Shown piece after piece: positions 44,831 through 55,700 of a stretch of DNA of 64,000 nt. The notes below the pieces were generated by a model. The model worked only from the letters and a program-made list of their open reading frames with translations, ran no database searches and was not told the origin of the DNA. The DNA is from CAISCU01 sp051861545 (GTDB lineage Bacteria > Bacteroidota > Bacteroidia > UKL13-3): positions 1-64,000 of the forward strand of contig JBIMKP010000021.1 of the NCBI GenBank assembly GCA_051861545.1. Reading direction: 5' to 3'. Numbering within the stretch: position 1 is the first letter of the stretch; each line of letters starts with the position of its first letter. A program made the translations under genes and the position numbers.

Positions 44831-45251
44831 CTTCATCAGTTGGCGGAGGGCTTTCGAATTATTTGCAACTTTTTAAAAAAAATTATATACGTTGTAAATT
44901 TCTTAGCATTTTGAATCTCATTTACCCAGTATTTATTTAGAATTTTAGCCCAAATTCATTCAATTAAAATCAAGAAAATTTGTAGATAGTTATTTAGATA
45001 TTTGGTTTGAAAGCCTGTTATGTGTAAGATATTCAATAGTTTAAATTGCATATCTCATTGTTTAAGCCATTAAAATAAATTTACTTTTTTGTTAAGATTT
45101 TTAAAATTGACTTGTTTTTGATAATTATCCATTAAATTGACGAAAAATTATTAGTTTATTTTTAAAACTAAAAGTGCCAGGTTATTTCTTTGAAGTATTT
45201 GGGGCATCATGTGTTTTAAAATGAGTTGTAAATAGAATAAGTTTTTCGCAC
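44831..45251. other. AT-rich intergenic region before the LuxR-type regulator
   Basis: 421 bp. Apart from the GGCGGAGGGCTTTCG relic at its start, I see no gene and no clear promoter box. Confidence 0.5.
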
Positions 45252-45908
45252 ATGTCATTAATAAAAGTAGCCATTTTAGATGATTCAACTACAGATCAAA
45301 AACTTCTTCAAGAATGGTTAAAAACCCATCCTCAAATAATTATTGAGTTAATAACAGGAAATTCATTTCAGTTTGAAATGGAGGTTAAGAATAAATCATT
45401 TCAGATTGATGTATTTCTAATTGATTTTTATATGCCAATAAGGAATGGTTTGGAATTAATTCAAAAGTTAAATTCAGAGATGAGACCAAAGTGTATTCTA
45501 TATAGCAGTGGTTATCCAGGGTCATTTGAAATTCTGGAGGCTTCTGGTATAGGTGGTTTTAGTGAAAAGGAAAAAGATATGTTGATTCATTCAATTTTCG
45601 AAATTCACAATGGCAGAAGGTTTTTTGATATTGAATATCTTAACTCGTATAAGCTAAGTTCACATTTGGATGATACAAATACGCAAATATTAAAATTGAT
45701 ATCTGCGCAGGAAATAGAAATATTAAATTACTTATCATGTGGTTTATCTTATGCTGATATATCCGCCAAAATGAACAATTTGAGTGCAAGAAGTATTGAA
45801 ACATATTTGTTCCAACTAAGAAAAAGATTTGCTTTAAAAAGCAATGTGCAACTATTAAAATGGGCTATGATAAACGGTATTATTTATCGTTTCGATGATT
45901 TAGATTAA
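45252..45908 (+). CDS. LuxR/NarL-type response regulator
   Basis: 218 residues. The receiver domain (about 1-120) has the acidic pair D10-D11 and the phosphoacceptor D58 in FLIDFYMP. The C-terminal HTH (about 150-215: SAQEIEILNYLSCGLSYADISAKMNNLSARSIETYLFQLRKRFALKSNVQLLKWAM) is of the LuxR type. No cognate histidine kinase is near. It sits 163 bp upstream of the giant-protein operon on the same strand and could control it; that is inference from position. Confidence 0.88.
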   Translation: MSLIKVAILDDSTTDQKLLQEWLKTHPQIIIELITGNSFQFEMEVKNKSFQIDVFLIDFYMPIRNGLELIQKLNSEMRPKCILYSSGYPGSFEILEASGIGGFSEKEKDMLIHSIFEIHNGRRFFDIEYLNSYKLSSHLDDTNTQILKLISAQEIEILNYLSCGLSYADISAKMNNLSARSIETYLFQLRKRFALKSNVQLLKWAMINGIIYRFDDLD

Positions 45909-46071
45909 ATCATTTTTAATCAATATCGGAGATGTCCGATAAATTCTTCAATTGTTTGAAAGTGAAATATTGAAGTTTATATTCGATTAAAATAGTAGCC
46001 TATGAAATCCTTCAAAACCCAATCCAAAATTCAAGCATATACATTTAGTATAAATTGTTTATTTAAACACG

Positions 46072-48075
46072 GTGCATCTAAGAGTTTTTAAAATAAGTTT
46101 TTTGACATTACTTACCATGTTGATGCATCCACATTTAAAAGGTTTTTCAAATCCTGTGAATGATAGCTTAGGCAATAAATCTAAATTTCCCATTCAGGTT
46201 AGTGGAAGTAATTTGATTTTTGAAAGTGGCTATAATCCTCCGGTATTTCCTGGTTTAGAACAAAATGGGTTTTATAATAGGGTTTATTTTAATCCTAAAA
46301 TTCAGGTTTTGGGTTTGGAGTTTCAATCAACAGTTTCTTTTGGAAATGAATCTTTTCAAATGGGACGATTTAATGATGTTTTGAATTTGAAGTTTAATAA
46401 GGTTTCTAAATATGATATTTTAAAACAATCTTCAAAAGTTAAATACTTAAATCAGCTAACACATGAAATTGATTCAATAAATGAATTGGTTAATAATGCG
46501 GAGCAAAATTACAATCGTTTAAATGAAGGTTATCAAAATCCAAATTATCAAGAGTCAATCAATAGTGCTAAAGCAATCATTGAACGCTGTAAAAGTGATA
46601 GTTTGTTTAATGCACATTATCCAGAAAAGAAACGGAATGCCAACCAAGTTTTAAAGACAGATTCAATTCATTTATATGAAGTTGAAAAATTAGATTCAAT
46701 TAAAACTCAATTACACAAAATTCTTGAAATTAAGAGAAAAGTGAAATCACTGAGTGAACTAACAAACAGATCTTTTGAATCATCTCAACTTCAACAAAGA
46801 CTGCCTTCATCAAATGGTGTTTTTAAAGACTATTCATTAAATAGACTTGAAATTGGTGACCATCAGCCTGAATTTTCTAAACTGGCTTTAAGTCAGGTTA
46901 GTAATAGAGGTTTATTATTAGACATTGGAAAAGGAAATTTCCATACCGCATTCACAGTAGGGAAAATGTCCTCGTTTGGCACAAACTCAACAGAATTTAG
47001 TAGAAATGGAAATCTTTTAGGTATACAAATTGGCCATAAGAAAGATAATGTTTACCGGATTGATTATGTTTTTGTAAAAGCAGAAAATGGAGAGGATACT
47101 AAGGAGAATAAGAATTTAAACAAATCTATTTGTACTGGATTTACTGGTAATTTTGTTTTGCTTAAAAACCATACTATCAGTGGTGAATGGATGGTGTCAG
47201 GATATAAATTCACTAAAACAGAAAATTCATTAAATACTGCAATTAATTCAATCCCATCATTTGGCGAAAATCAATCCTATTTGGTAAATTATGAAGGATT
47301 GTTTCCTAAACAAAAGCTATCTATTGGAGCAATTACTAAAAAAGATGGATATTCATTTTATAGTCTTGGTTCTCCTTTTAATAGACCAGGTACTAGAACC
47401 TTTGATGTTCATTTTAAAAAAGATTTATTCAAAAACCTCATTCAGTTTGGCTCTACATTCATTAAAGAAAGTAACGAAGTAAATAACTTCAAGACCAATA
47501 GTTTAAAGTATTTTGTAATGTTCAAACAAAGGAAGTTTAATCTTCGAATTGAGCATATTTCCTTACAAACAAAATTAGGGCTTTTAAACTCAGGCTCTTT
47601 TAAAACAAATATTTTGATTTTAACATCTGTAATGAATGGTAAGTTATTCAATAAACCTTCAATACTAATTATTAATTCAATTTATAACCAAAGTTCCAGA
47701 TTTAATGAAGCCGATTCAAATACTAGAAGCAGTTTTAATTTTTCTGTTTCAGAGATTTGGAAAGTAAGTAAAAGTATTGATTTGAATTTAAGGTATTCAA
47801 GGAATGCTAATTTGAATGTAGATAGTAATTCTTCATTTAGTTATTCAATAAAATGTAATAAAAGATTTAAAAAATACCAATTAGGTATTTATGGAGATTA
47901 CATGAATATAAAAGCAAGAGAATCCAGATTGAATTCAGGTTTAAGTTTTCAAGGAAACTTGTTTAAGCAATTACAGGTAATGGTAAACATTGGAGCTATT
48001 TATATACAAATGAAAAATGATAGAATTGGTAATTGGTATTCGAGTGGATTAATCAGATTGACATATACAATATAA
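46072..48075 (+). CDS. Exported coiled-coil/barrel-like protein opening the RHS operon
   Basis: 667 residues from a GTG start (no ATG fits). A signal peptide (about 1-24, ending LKGFS) leads to a short beta part, a helical section of about 150 residues (about 120-260) with heptad-like Leu/Ile/Lys spacing (ELVNNAEQNYNRLNEGY), then about 380 residues of alternating beta strands ending GLIRLTYTI, typical of an outer-membrane barrel. No known family recognised. One base separates it from the next gene. It could be the outer-membrane port or anchor for the exported giants. Confidence 0.6.
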   Translation: MHLRVFKISFLTLLTMLMHPHLKGFSNPVNDSLGNKSKFPIQVSGSNLIFESGYNPPVFPGLEQNGFYNRVYFNPKIQVLGLEFQSTVSFGNESFQMGRFNDVLNLKFNKVSKYDILKQSSKVKYLNQLTHEIDSINELVNNAEQNYNRLNEGYQNPNYQESINSAKAIIERCKSDSLFNAHYPEKKRNANQVLKTDSIHLYEVEKLDSIKTQLHKILEIKRKVKSLSELTNRSFESSQLQQRLPSSNGVFKDYSLNRLEIGDHQPEFSKLALSQVSNRGLLLDIGKGNFHTAFTVGKMSSFGTNSTEFSRNGNLLGIQIGHKKDNVYRIDYVFVKAENGEDTKENKNLNKSICTGFTGNFVLLKNHTISGEWMVSGYKFTKTENSLNTAINSIPSFGENQSYLVNYEGLFPKQKLSIGAITKKDGYSFYSLGSPFNRPGTRTFDVHFKKDLFKNLIQFGSTFIKESNEVNNFKTNSLKYFVMFKQRKFNLRIEHISLQTKLGLLNSGSFKTNILILTSVMNGKLFNKPSILIINSIYNQSSRFNEADSNTRSSFNFSVSEIWKVSKSIDLNLRYSRNANLNVDSNSSFSYSIKCNKRFKKYQLGIYGDYMNIKARESRLNSGLSFQGNLFKQLQVMVNIGAIYIQMKNDRIGNWYSSGLIRLTYTI

Positions 48076-48076
48076 A

Positions 48077-49180
48077 ATGAAAAAGGAAATACATTATAAT
48101 TTGAGAATTGTTGTTTTGTTAGTGCTTGTGGTTTTTGGAATTGAAACAAGTACAGCACAGATAAGTACAATATTTCAACAATCGAATATTTATTCTTTTG
48201 GACTAGATGAGGCAATTAATTGTCAGGTTTTAAATTCTGGACAAGAATCAATCATTGCTTCAGTAGATATTGAAGTCACAAAGAATGGTTTATCGATGTA
48301 TAGCTGTAAATGGGATAACCAAGTTTTAGAAACTGGATTAACACAATTGCAAAAGCCAATAGGTATTAAAGAGATTTTTGGCTCACAAGCAAGATTAGAG
48401 GGGCTTGACATTAGTCGAGAGTTTTCTCCAGGTAACTATATGTTATGTATAAAGATAACAAATGTTAAGAGTCAGGAAATTTTGAATTCAGAGTGTTTTA
48501 AAATTGAAATTTTACCTATGTCTCCTTTGGTATTAATCTATCCTTCAAATGAAAGTGTAATAAGCTATCCTAATCCTGATTTAATTTGGCAAGGACCATT
48601 TACTCAAAATATAAATTATACTTATACTATAAAATTATGTGAAAGATATGAAGGCCAATCAACACTTTTAGCAATTGGTCAAAATCCAGTTTTATTTGGA
48701 AAATCTGGTTTAAACGCAAATCAAATTACATATCCTTTAGAGGCAAAAGCTTTAGAGCTTGGGCATACTTACGTTTGGCAAGTTGAAGCTTTAAGTAAAA
48801 ATTCCCCTAATATAAAATCTGAGGTATGGACATTTACTTATGAAATTGAAAGTAATGAAGACAAAAATCCTGTTTTTTTTAATGGTTATTTAGTGCCAAA
48901 AATTGGTGCAGCAGATGGAATGCTCAATATCAAAAAACAGATTCAATTATCATTTGAAGAATCAAATCCATTGCCCATCTTGAAGTTATCTTTTTTAGAT
49001 GCAAAGCAAAACTTTGTTATGGATATTGAAGAAAAGTCGATTCGTTCTTTAGGCTTTAATAAATACCAAATAGATTTAGAAGAGATCAAAGATTTAAAGA
49101 ATAAAAAAATCTACTACCTAAAGATAGTAAACCCTCAAACTGGTGATAATTATCTAATTAAATTTAAATACTTTAAATGA
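48077..49180 (+). CDS. Exported beta-sandwich protein of the RHS operon
   Basis: 367 residues with a signal peptide (about 1-27, ending TSTAQ). An Ig-like N-terminal domain (about 28-150) ends with FSPGNYMLCIKITNVKSQEILN. It is followed by a fibronectin-like domain (about 155-265; VLIYPSNESVISYPNPDLIWQGP, then TYVWQVEALSKNS) and a C-terminal beta region. This arrangement occurs in Bacteroidetes genes placed next to giant RHS-type proteins; possibly the TANFOR-type family, but I am not sure. The stop overlaps the next start by four bases (ATGA). Confidence 0.6.
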   Translation: MKKEIHYNLRIVVLLVLVVFGIETSTAQISTIFQQSNIYSFGLDEAINCQVLNSGQESIIASVDIEVTKNGLSMYSCKWDNQVLETGLTQLQKPIGIKEIFGSQARLEGLDISREFSPGNYMLCIKITNVKSQEILNSECFKIEILPMSPLVLIYPSNESVISYPNPDLIWQGPFTQNINYTYTIKLCERYEGQSTLLAIGQNPVLFGKSGLNANQITYPLEAKALELGHTYVWQVEALSKNSPNIKSEVWTFTYEIESNEDKNPVFFNGYLVPKIGAADGMLNIKKQIQLSFEESNPLPILKLSFLDAKQNFVMDIEEKSIRSLGFNKYQIDLEEIKDLKNKKIYYLKIVNPQTGDNYLIKFKYFK

Positions 49181-49791
49181 GAAATCTTTTACATCTACTA
49201 ATTATTTGCAATTTAATTTTAGTCTCATCTTGTAAGCAACATATTGGGCCTAAGGAATACTTTTCATTGATTGAGCAAAAAAGTTCAGGACTTGTGCAAG
49301 AAGATCAAATGGGTGGAGTTTTATTAAGTTGTTATTATAAGCCTATTGAAGCAATAGTATTGACAGAGTCACTCAAAAATGGAGGCTTGCCAAGTGAAGC
49401 TGAGTTAGAAGTTGAAAAGGAAAAGTTAAGCCGTTTAAGGCGTTTTCATTTAAAATTAAAAGGTAAAACGCAAGCAGATGTATTAAGAGAAAACTGCCCG
49501 AATGAAGAAGAGTATTCATTGAGATTTCAATATTACACCAATGAAATACAAAAGGATTTATTCCTAATAATTAATTCAGACACCATACCAAGTTTATTTA
49601 CACATTTTGAAAGAAGTATGGGAACTAAACCAGAATCGACTTTAATTATTGATTTTGAGATACCGACAAATGTAAAAGCAGAAAGTAAAACCATTGTGCT
49701 TTTATGGGATAAAACAAAATTTAACAATAAGTCATCCCAATTTATTTTTAACAATTCAGCTATTAATAACCTACCCAAAATTAATCTTTAA
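49177..49791 (+). CDS. Lipoprotein of the RHS operon
   Basis: 204 residues. Signal peptide with lipobox VSSC (Cys 19), then a mostly helical and beta-mixed domain of no recognised family (GVLLSCYYKPIEAIVLTESLKNGG, then RFQYYTNEIQKDLFLIINSDTIPSLFTHFERS). Translationally coupled to the gene before it (4-bp overlap) and 1 bp from the giant gene after it, so it is likely to be stoichiometrically linked with them. Function unknown. Confidence 0.65.
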   Translation: MRNLLHLLIICNLILVSSCKQHIGPKEYFSLIEQKSSGLVQEDQMGGVLLSCYYKPIEAIVLTESLKNGGLPSEAELEVEKEKLSRLRRFHLKLKGKTQADVLRENCPNEEEYSLRFQYYTNEIQKDLFLIINSDTIPSLFTHFERSMGTKPESTLIIDFEIPTNVKAESKTIVLLWDKTKFNNKSSQFIFNNSAINNLPKINL

Positions 49792-49792
49792 T

Positions 49793-52700
49793 ATGCAAAA
49801 GCATTTAAAAACTATTTCGAGAGTTTTGTTACTTGTATTTACTTTTGAAATACTTCAACCCCTTCAAAGTTTAGCATTAACAGGTGGACCAAGTCAACCA
49901 GAGGTACAGAGTTTTGAGCCCGTTGGAACAACTCAACTGGTAGATTTATTTTCAGGAGATTTCAACTATAATATACCCTTAATGGATGTTGATGGATATC
50001 CATTGAATATTGCGTACCACTCTGGTATCACTATGGACCAAGAAGCCAGTTGGGTAGGATTGGGATGGAATTTAAATCCGGGAGTTGTTAATAGAAACTT
50101 AAGAGGAATACCGGATGATTTTAATGGAGATTTGATTGAGAAAGAATTAAGGCATAAACCGAATTTAACAACTGATGTATCTGTTGGTGCTGATTTTGAA
50201 TTTTTAGGTGTAAAATTAAATAAGTTTAAAAAAATAGATCCCCAAAAAAAATATTTGAAATTTGAGTTAGGATATAATTTAGGTATATCCTACAATAATT
50301 ATAGAGGGATTGGATTTTCTACTGGTATAGATTTTAGTTCATCATTAAGTAAAACACCCGTAAATTCTAATAAATATGCCAAACTAGGATTGAATTTACA
50401 AAATAATTCTTCTGGGGATTTAATGATTTCACCACAATTAAATTATCCAAGTAATAATCAAATTGGAATCAGTACAAATATTAGCAATAAGGAGGGTTTA
50501 CTAAATACCACACTTTCAAATAACTATTTTATACAGAATTCAGGAATAAGTTATTCTGGACCAGGGTCAAGGAGTTTTATTCCTAGTATTTCGATGCCTA
50601 TAAGGAATTTGACTTATAGTTTTAATTTTAAAAAGGGGCCTAGTATATTTGGAGCCGATCCAAGTTTTAATATTTCAGGAACCCAGTCAATTCAATACTT
50701 AGCAGATGATAAGATTAATAGAAAGGCATATGGTTCATTATACCTTCAAAACGAAAGTAGTGATAATGATAATGACCTTTTAGACTATTCAAGAGAGAAA
50801 GACAATCAATTTTCAGAAAAAAGCCCTGTAATAGCCATTCCCCAATTAACTCAAGATATTTTTAATTTTTCGGGACAAGGCATTGGAGGAGCTTTTAAAG
50901 CTTTTAGAAGTGATATTCCTATTATTCATGATGCTGCTACGACAAATAAGGCAGATATTCAAGCAAAAAGAGGATATGAGCTGGGTAAAGGTTCAAAGTT
51001 TAAGATTGGTGCAAATATTGGATTGTCGTTAAATTGGTCTGAATCTCATGCTTGGAGAATATGGGATGATAAAGATAATCCAAGAATATTGAGCGATATC
51101 GGATTAGGTGCTTTAAAAAATAATCCCAATACAGACCCATTATTTGAGCCAAGTTATTTTAAAGTACTTGGAGATAATGGTTCAGCTGATGAGAAATTTA
51201 ATCCATTTGAAAGTCTAAATGAAAGTTTTGATTTAAAAGTACCTAGAGTTTCTAGCTCGGAGCAAATTGTAAATGCATCTACAAATTTTAAAAGAAAAAA
51301 ACGAGATATAAGAGGGCAATTGGTTTCGGCTTTAACTGCAGATCAATCAAATTTTTGCTTGAGCCATGGAATACCTAAAACAGTTAATCAAGGCTCTAGT
51401 AATTATTTGGAAACTATTCCTCGAATTGGTGGTTATCGAAATGCTTCTCATAATTCTGAAATTTCGATTACTAAAGAAGATGGTTCTAGATTTGTATATG
51501 GTATACCAGCTTATAACATAACTCAAGTTGAATATCAATTTACCAATGCCAAAGAGCCATATAGTAATGATGAACCTCAAAGATTCTGTGACCAAGGGGA
51601 GGTTGAGTATAGTCCTAATTTTTCTAAATTTCAAGGAATTGATGCTCATAAAGAAGTAATAAAAACTCCAGCCTATGCTCATTCATACCTTTTAACTGCA
51701 GTTTTGAGTCCTGATTACCAAGATGTAGATGGAAATGGACCTACAGAAAATGACTTGGGTTCTTATACTAAAATTAATTACTCTTTAAAAAATTCAAATT
51801 ATAAATGGAGGATTCCATTTCGCAAGGATAAAGCAAGCTTAAATGAAGGATTAAAATCAGATAAATACGATAATAGTGCCAGTTTTGTTTATGGTGAAAA
51901 AGAAATTTGGCATGTTCATTCTATTGAAGGCTTGAACCATGTTGCTTATTTTTATACATCTGAAAGAAGAGATGGTTTTGGGGTTGGAGAATTAGACGGA
52001 GGATTGTCTGCTCAAAACCCATCTTATAAATTAGACAGTATAGTTCTTTATTCCAAAACAGATTTAGACAATCCAATTAAAACTGTTGTATTTGAATATT
52101 CTTATAAACTTTGTCCTAATACCCACAATAATATTGACTATGCAACCAATACTCCTAATTCACTTGGAAATGGAAAGTTAACTTTAACCAAATTGTATTT
52201 CCGATACGGTAATTCATTTAAAGGAAAATTCAACGCCTATAAATTTGATTACGATTTTAGTCCAGAATACAATGCCTCTTATCATATAAAGGGATATGAC
52301 GCCTGGGGTAATTACAAACCTGCTTCTGTATCCTTAAATGAATGGGCTTCAAGTGCAGGTGCTTGTGATGACAATAATAAGTTATTGGCAACTGAATTTC
52401 CTTTTTCTATTCAAAATAAAAGTTATGCAGATCAATATGCCACTCAATGGCATTTGAAAAAAATAACATTACCTAGTGGCGGTTCTATTGAGGTTGATTA
52501 TGAAAGTGATGATTATGCCTACGTGCAAGATAGAGGAGCCATGCAAATGTACTTTTTAAAGGGCTTTGCAAAAGAAAAAGAAGATAATCCAACCCCAATT
52601 TTATTTGATAGTTATACAGGCTTAAGTAATAATATCTGTTTTGTTGAAATTCCTGCAAATATTGATTATAAGGGACTAAGGCCAGAGAGTAATTCCATGT

Positions 52701-55700
52701 TGTTTAATGTATTAATGGATATAGATGGTAAGGGGAATTATGAATATGTTAGAGGTTATGCTACAATTGAAGATTTAGGTGTAAAACAAGCTGATAACGA
52801 GAAACAACTTATATGGATTAGGTTAAAAGGATTAAAGTTGACTGGATACTCAAAACGAAAGGTGAATCCTATAAGTTCTACTGGATTTTCATTTGCTAGA
52901 TTGTTTATGCCACATTTAGTAAATCCAGGTTCAAACACAATTAAAAGCAACCAAAATAATATTAAAACCTTTGCTAAAACTTTAACTGGTTTTATTCCCA
53001 ATTTGTATAACATGTTAAAGGGAAGAGACAGAGTATTGTTTGATAAAGGATTTTGTAAACTAAGTATACCAGGGAAATCGTGGGTAAGGTTAAATAATGT
53101 AAGCGGTTTTAAGTACGGAGGAGGTTCAAGAGTTAAGCGTATAATCAGTTCAGATGTTTGGGATATGATGGACAATAATAGCTCTACTTCTTTAACAAGT
53201 AACTCATATACCCAAAACTTTTTTTACACAAAAGCAATTGGTAAAAATGAGGATGGAAGTATAAGATATGAAAGCAGTGGAGTGGCCAGTTGGGAGCCCG
53301 CAGCAGCCATGGATGAGAATCCATTTAAAAATAAAGGTAGAGAATATACAGAGGAGCATGTTTTTGTACCTGATGAAAGTTTTAATGTTGAGGAGCCTTT
53401 TGGTGAAAGTTATTACCCTGGTGCTACTGTTGGATATTCAAGAGTTAGTGTTGTTTTTGGAAATGCCAAAAATATAAGTAATACTGATTATTTGAAAAGA
53501 AATGGTACAGGTAAAACTGTAAGTGAATTTTATACTGCGAAGGATTTTCCAGTGATTAAAAAGGACCCTGAAGTACGTACCGATTATTATAAACCAAGTT
53601 TACTACTAAGTATGTTTGGTGTAAGAAGTAATGAATTTCTAACTATGACTCAGAAAATGCTTATTGAGTTAAATGATATGCATGGTAAACCAAAAGCGGT
53701 TTGGAACTATTCCCAGAATCATGTTGAGAGTAATGATGCATCAGAAGCACAATCGGGCACCACTTATGAATATTTTGAAACTGTTGAAAATGGAAAACGC
53801 AGACTTGATAATAAAGTAACAGTTCTTAATGCAAATGGAAAAATATCCAAAGCACTTTTAGCAACGGAAGCTGAGGTTGTAATTGATACTAGGCAATCTA
53901 TATCAAATGCAATAGATGGGACTGCATCAGCGAACTTTAATGTAAGTGGTGCGGGGGCAATACTTTGGGCATCTTTTACACTATTTCCTTCCTATTCTAA
54001 AACTAATAATAAATTCCAAAGTGCAGCAAGTGTTAAACTAGTTCAGAAGTATGGAATACTTAAAAAGGTAACTGCATTTGAAGAAGGAGCAACATTAACC
54101 ACTGAAAATACAGTTTTTGATGCCATAACAGGTGAGGTTTTAATAAATAAAACTCAAAATGAATTTGAGGACAATATTTATCAAACAAATTTACCTGCTT
54201 ATTGGGCTTATGAAGGCATGGGGCCTGCATATAAAAATCAAAAGGCACGGTTTAATCTAAAAAATTCTACAACACATGGTTTTGTTATTGAATTTAACAA
54301 TGTGCAATATGCACCGGATGCATTTTTATATCATGGTGATTTGCTTAAAGCTGATGATTCTGACATGAAACTTTGGGTTTATAAACATCAGGATGGCAAA
54401 TGGCGAATAATCAATGAAAATGGAGTTTTTGTAAATATTCCTACTCAAACTGTTACTGTTATTCAATCTGGAAGAAAAAACATGCAGAGTGTGCCTTTAG
54501 CTAGTTTTACTCAGTTAACTAATCCAGTATTATCAACAGGATTTGTCAACCTTGAAAATGATGTTATTGCAACCAATGTTGCCGAATTTGATAGTATTGG
54601 TAAAATTCAAAACTGTTTTAATCCACCACCACCCATTACAAAATGTTTGACTTTTGAAGCTGGTACATTATTGGATTATTTCGTAACCAGGTATGCTAGT
54701 AACTTTTTCAAAATTGATTCTTTATCACAATATGGAATTTCTGGAGTTGATATTACAATTATTAATGAAAGTACTTCAAATACTTTTGGGAATTCTGAAT
54801 ATAAAAAGTTGTGGGATAGATATTATCCAGGCTTGCCATATAAGGTTAAGTTTTATGTAGAAAAAATTGCTGGTTATGATTGGTCTGATTCGCACTATCG
54901 ATTTGGATATAAATTTGACGACATTGTTGTTAGTGAGGCTTGTAAGCAGATAAGATTTAAAATGGAGGCATCAGCAGTAACATCAACTCCAACAACCAGT
55001 TCTAACTATAGTACTTCGAATAATTCTTGCAATTATTCTGGTTTTCCAACTAATTGCTACTTCCCATTTAATAATACAATTAATAGTTATTTACCAATTG
55101 ATGGCTTAATATGGCATTCAAAGTACTTAAACTATTCAGGTTGTGATTGTTATCCAACTCAGAATTCATGCGGTAATAATTGTGAAACTATTAAAAGTGA
55201 TTCAGGATTTTGTCATACTGGCTCAAGTAGTCTTTTTACAACTATAAGAAATATTAGGCAATTAGTTCCTGCTTCGACTTTAATGCCTAATCTAACATCA
55301 AAGAATTCACTTAGATTGCTGAGATTGGCTACAAGTCCTTATTCTGGTAGTGTGAACTCAAATGGTAATGCAGGTATTAACGTCCGTAATATTGAATACT
55401 ATGCCTTTTCTCAATATTTGGAAACAGATTTATGTAAACCAGTTATAGCACAAAAAACATTAAATCCTTTTGTTCATGGTTTATCAAATAATTGGAAACC
55501 TAAAAAATCTTGGGCATTTGTTCAAAAACGTGGTCCTGAAAATGCACAAAGTAATATTAGAAAAGATGGAACTATAGTTGGTTTTAATTCTTTCTGGCTT
55601 CCAAACAATAACACCGGAAGACTTCAAAAAACAAGTCAGTTGAATAATTGGCAATACAGTAAAGAAACCACTAAATATAGTAGAAATGGTGCTGAACTTG

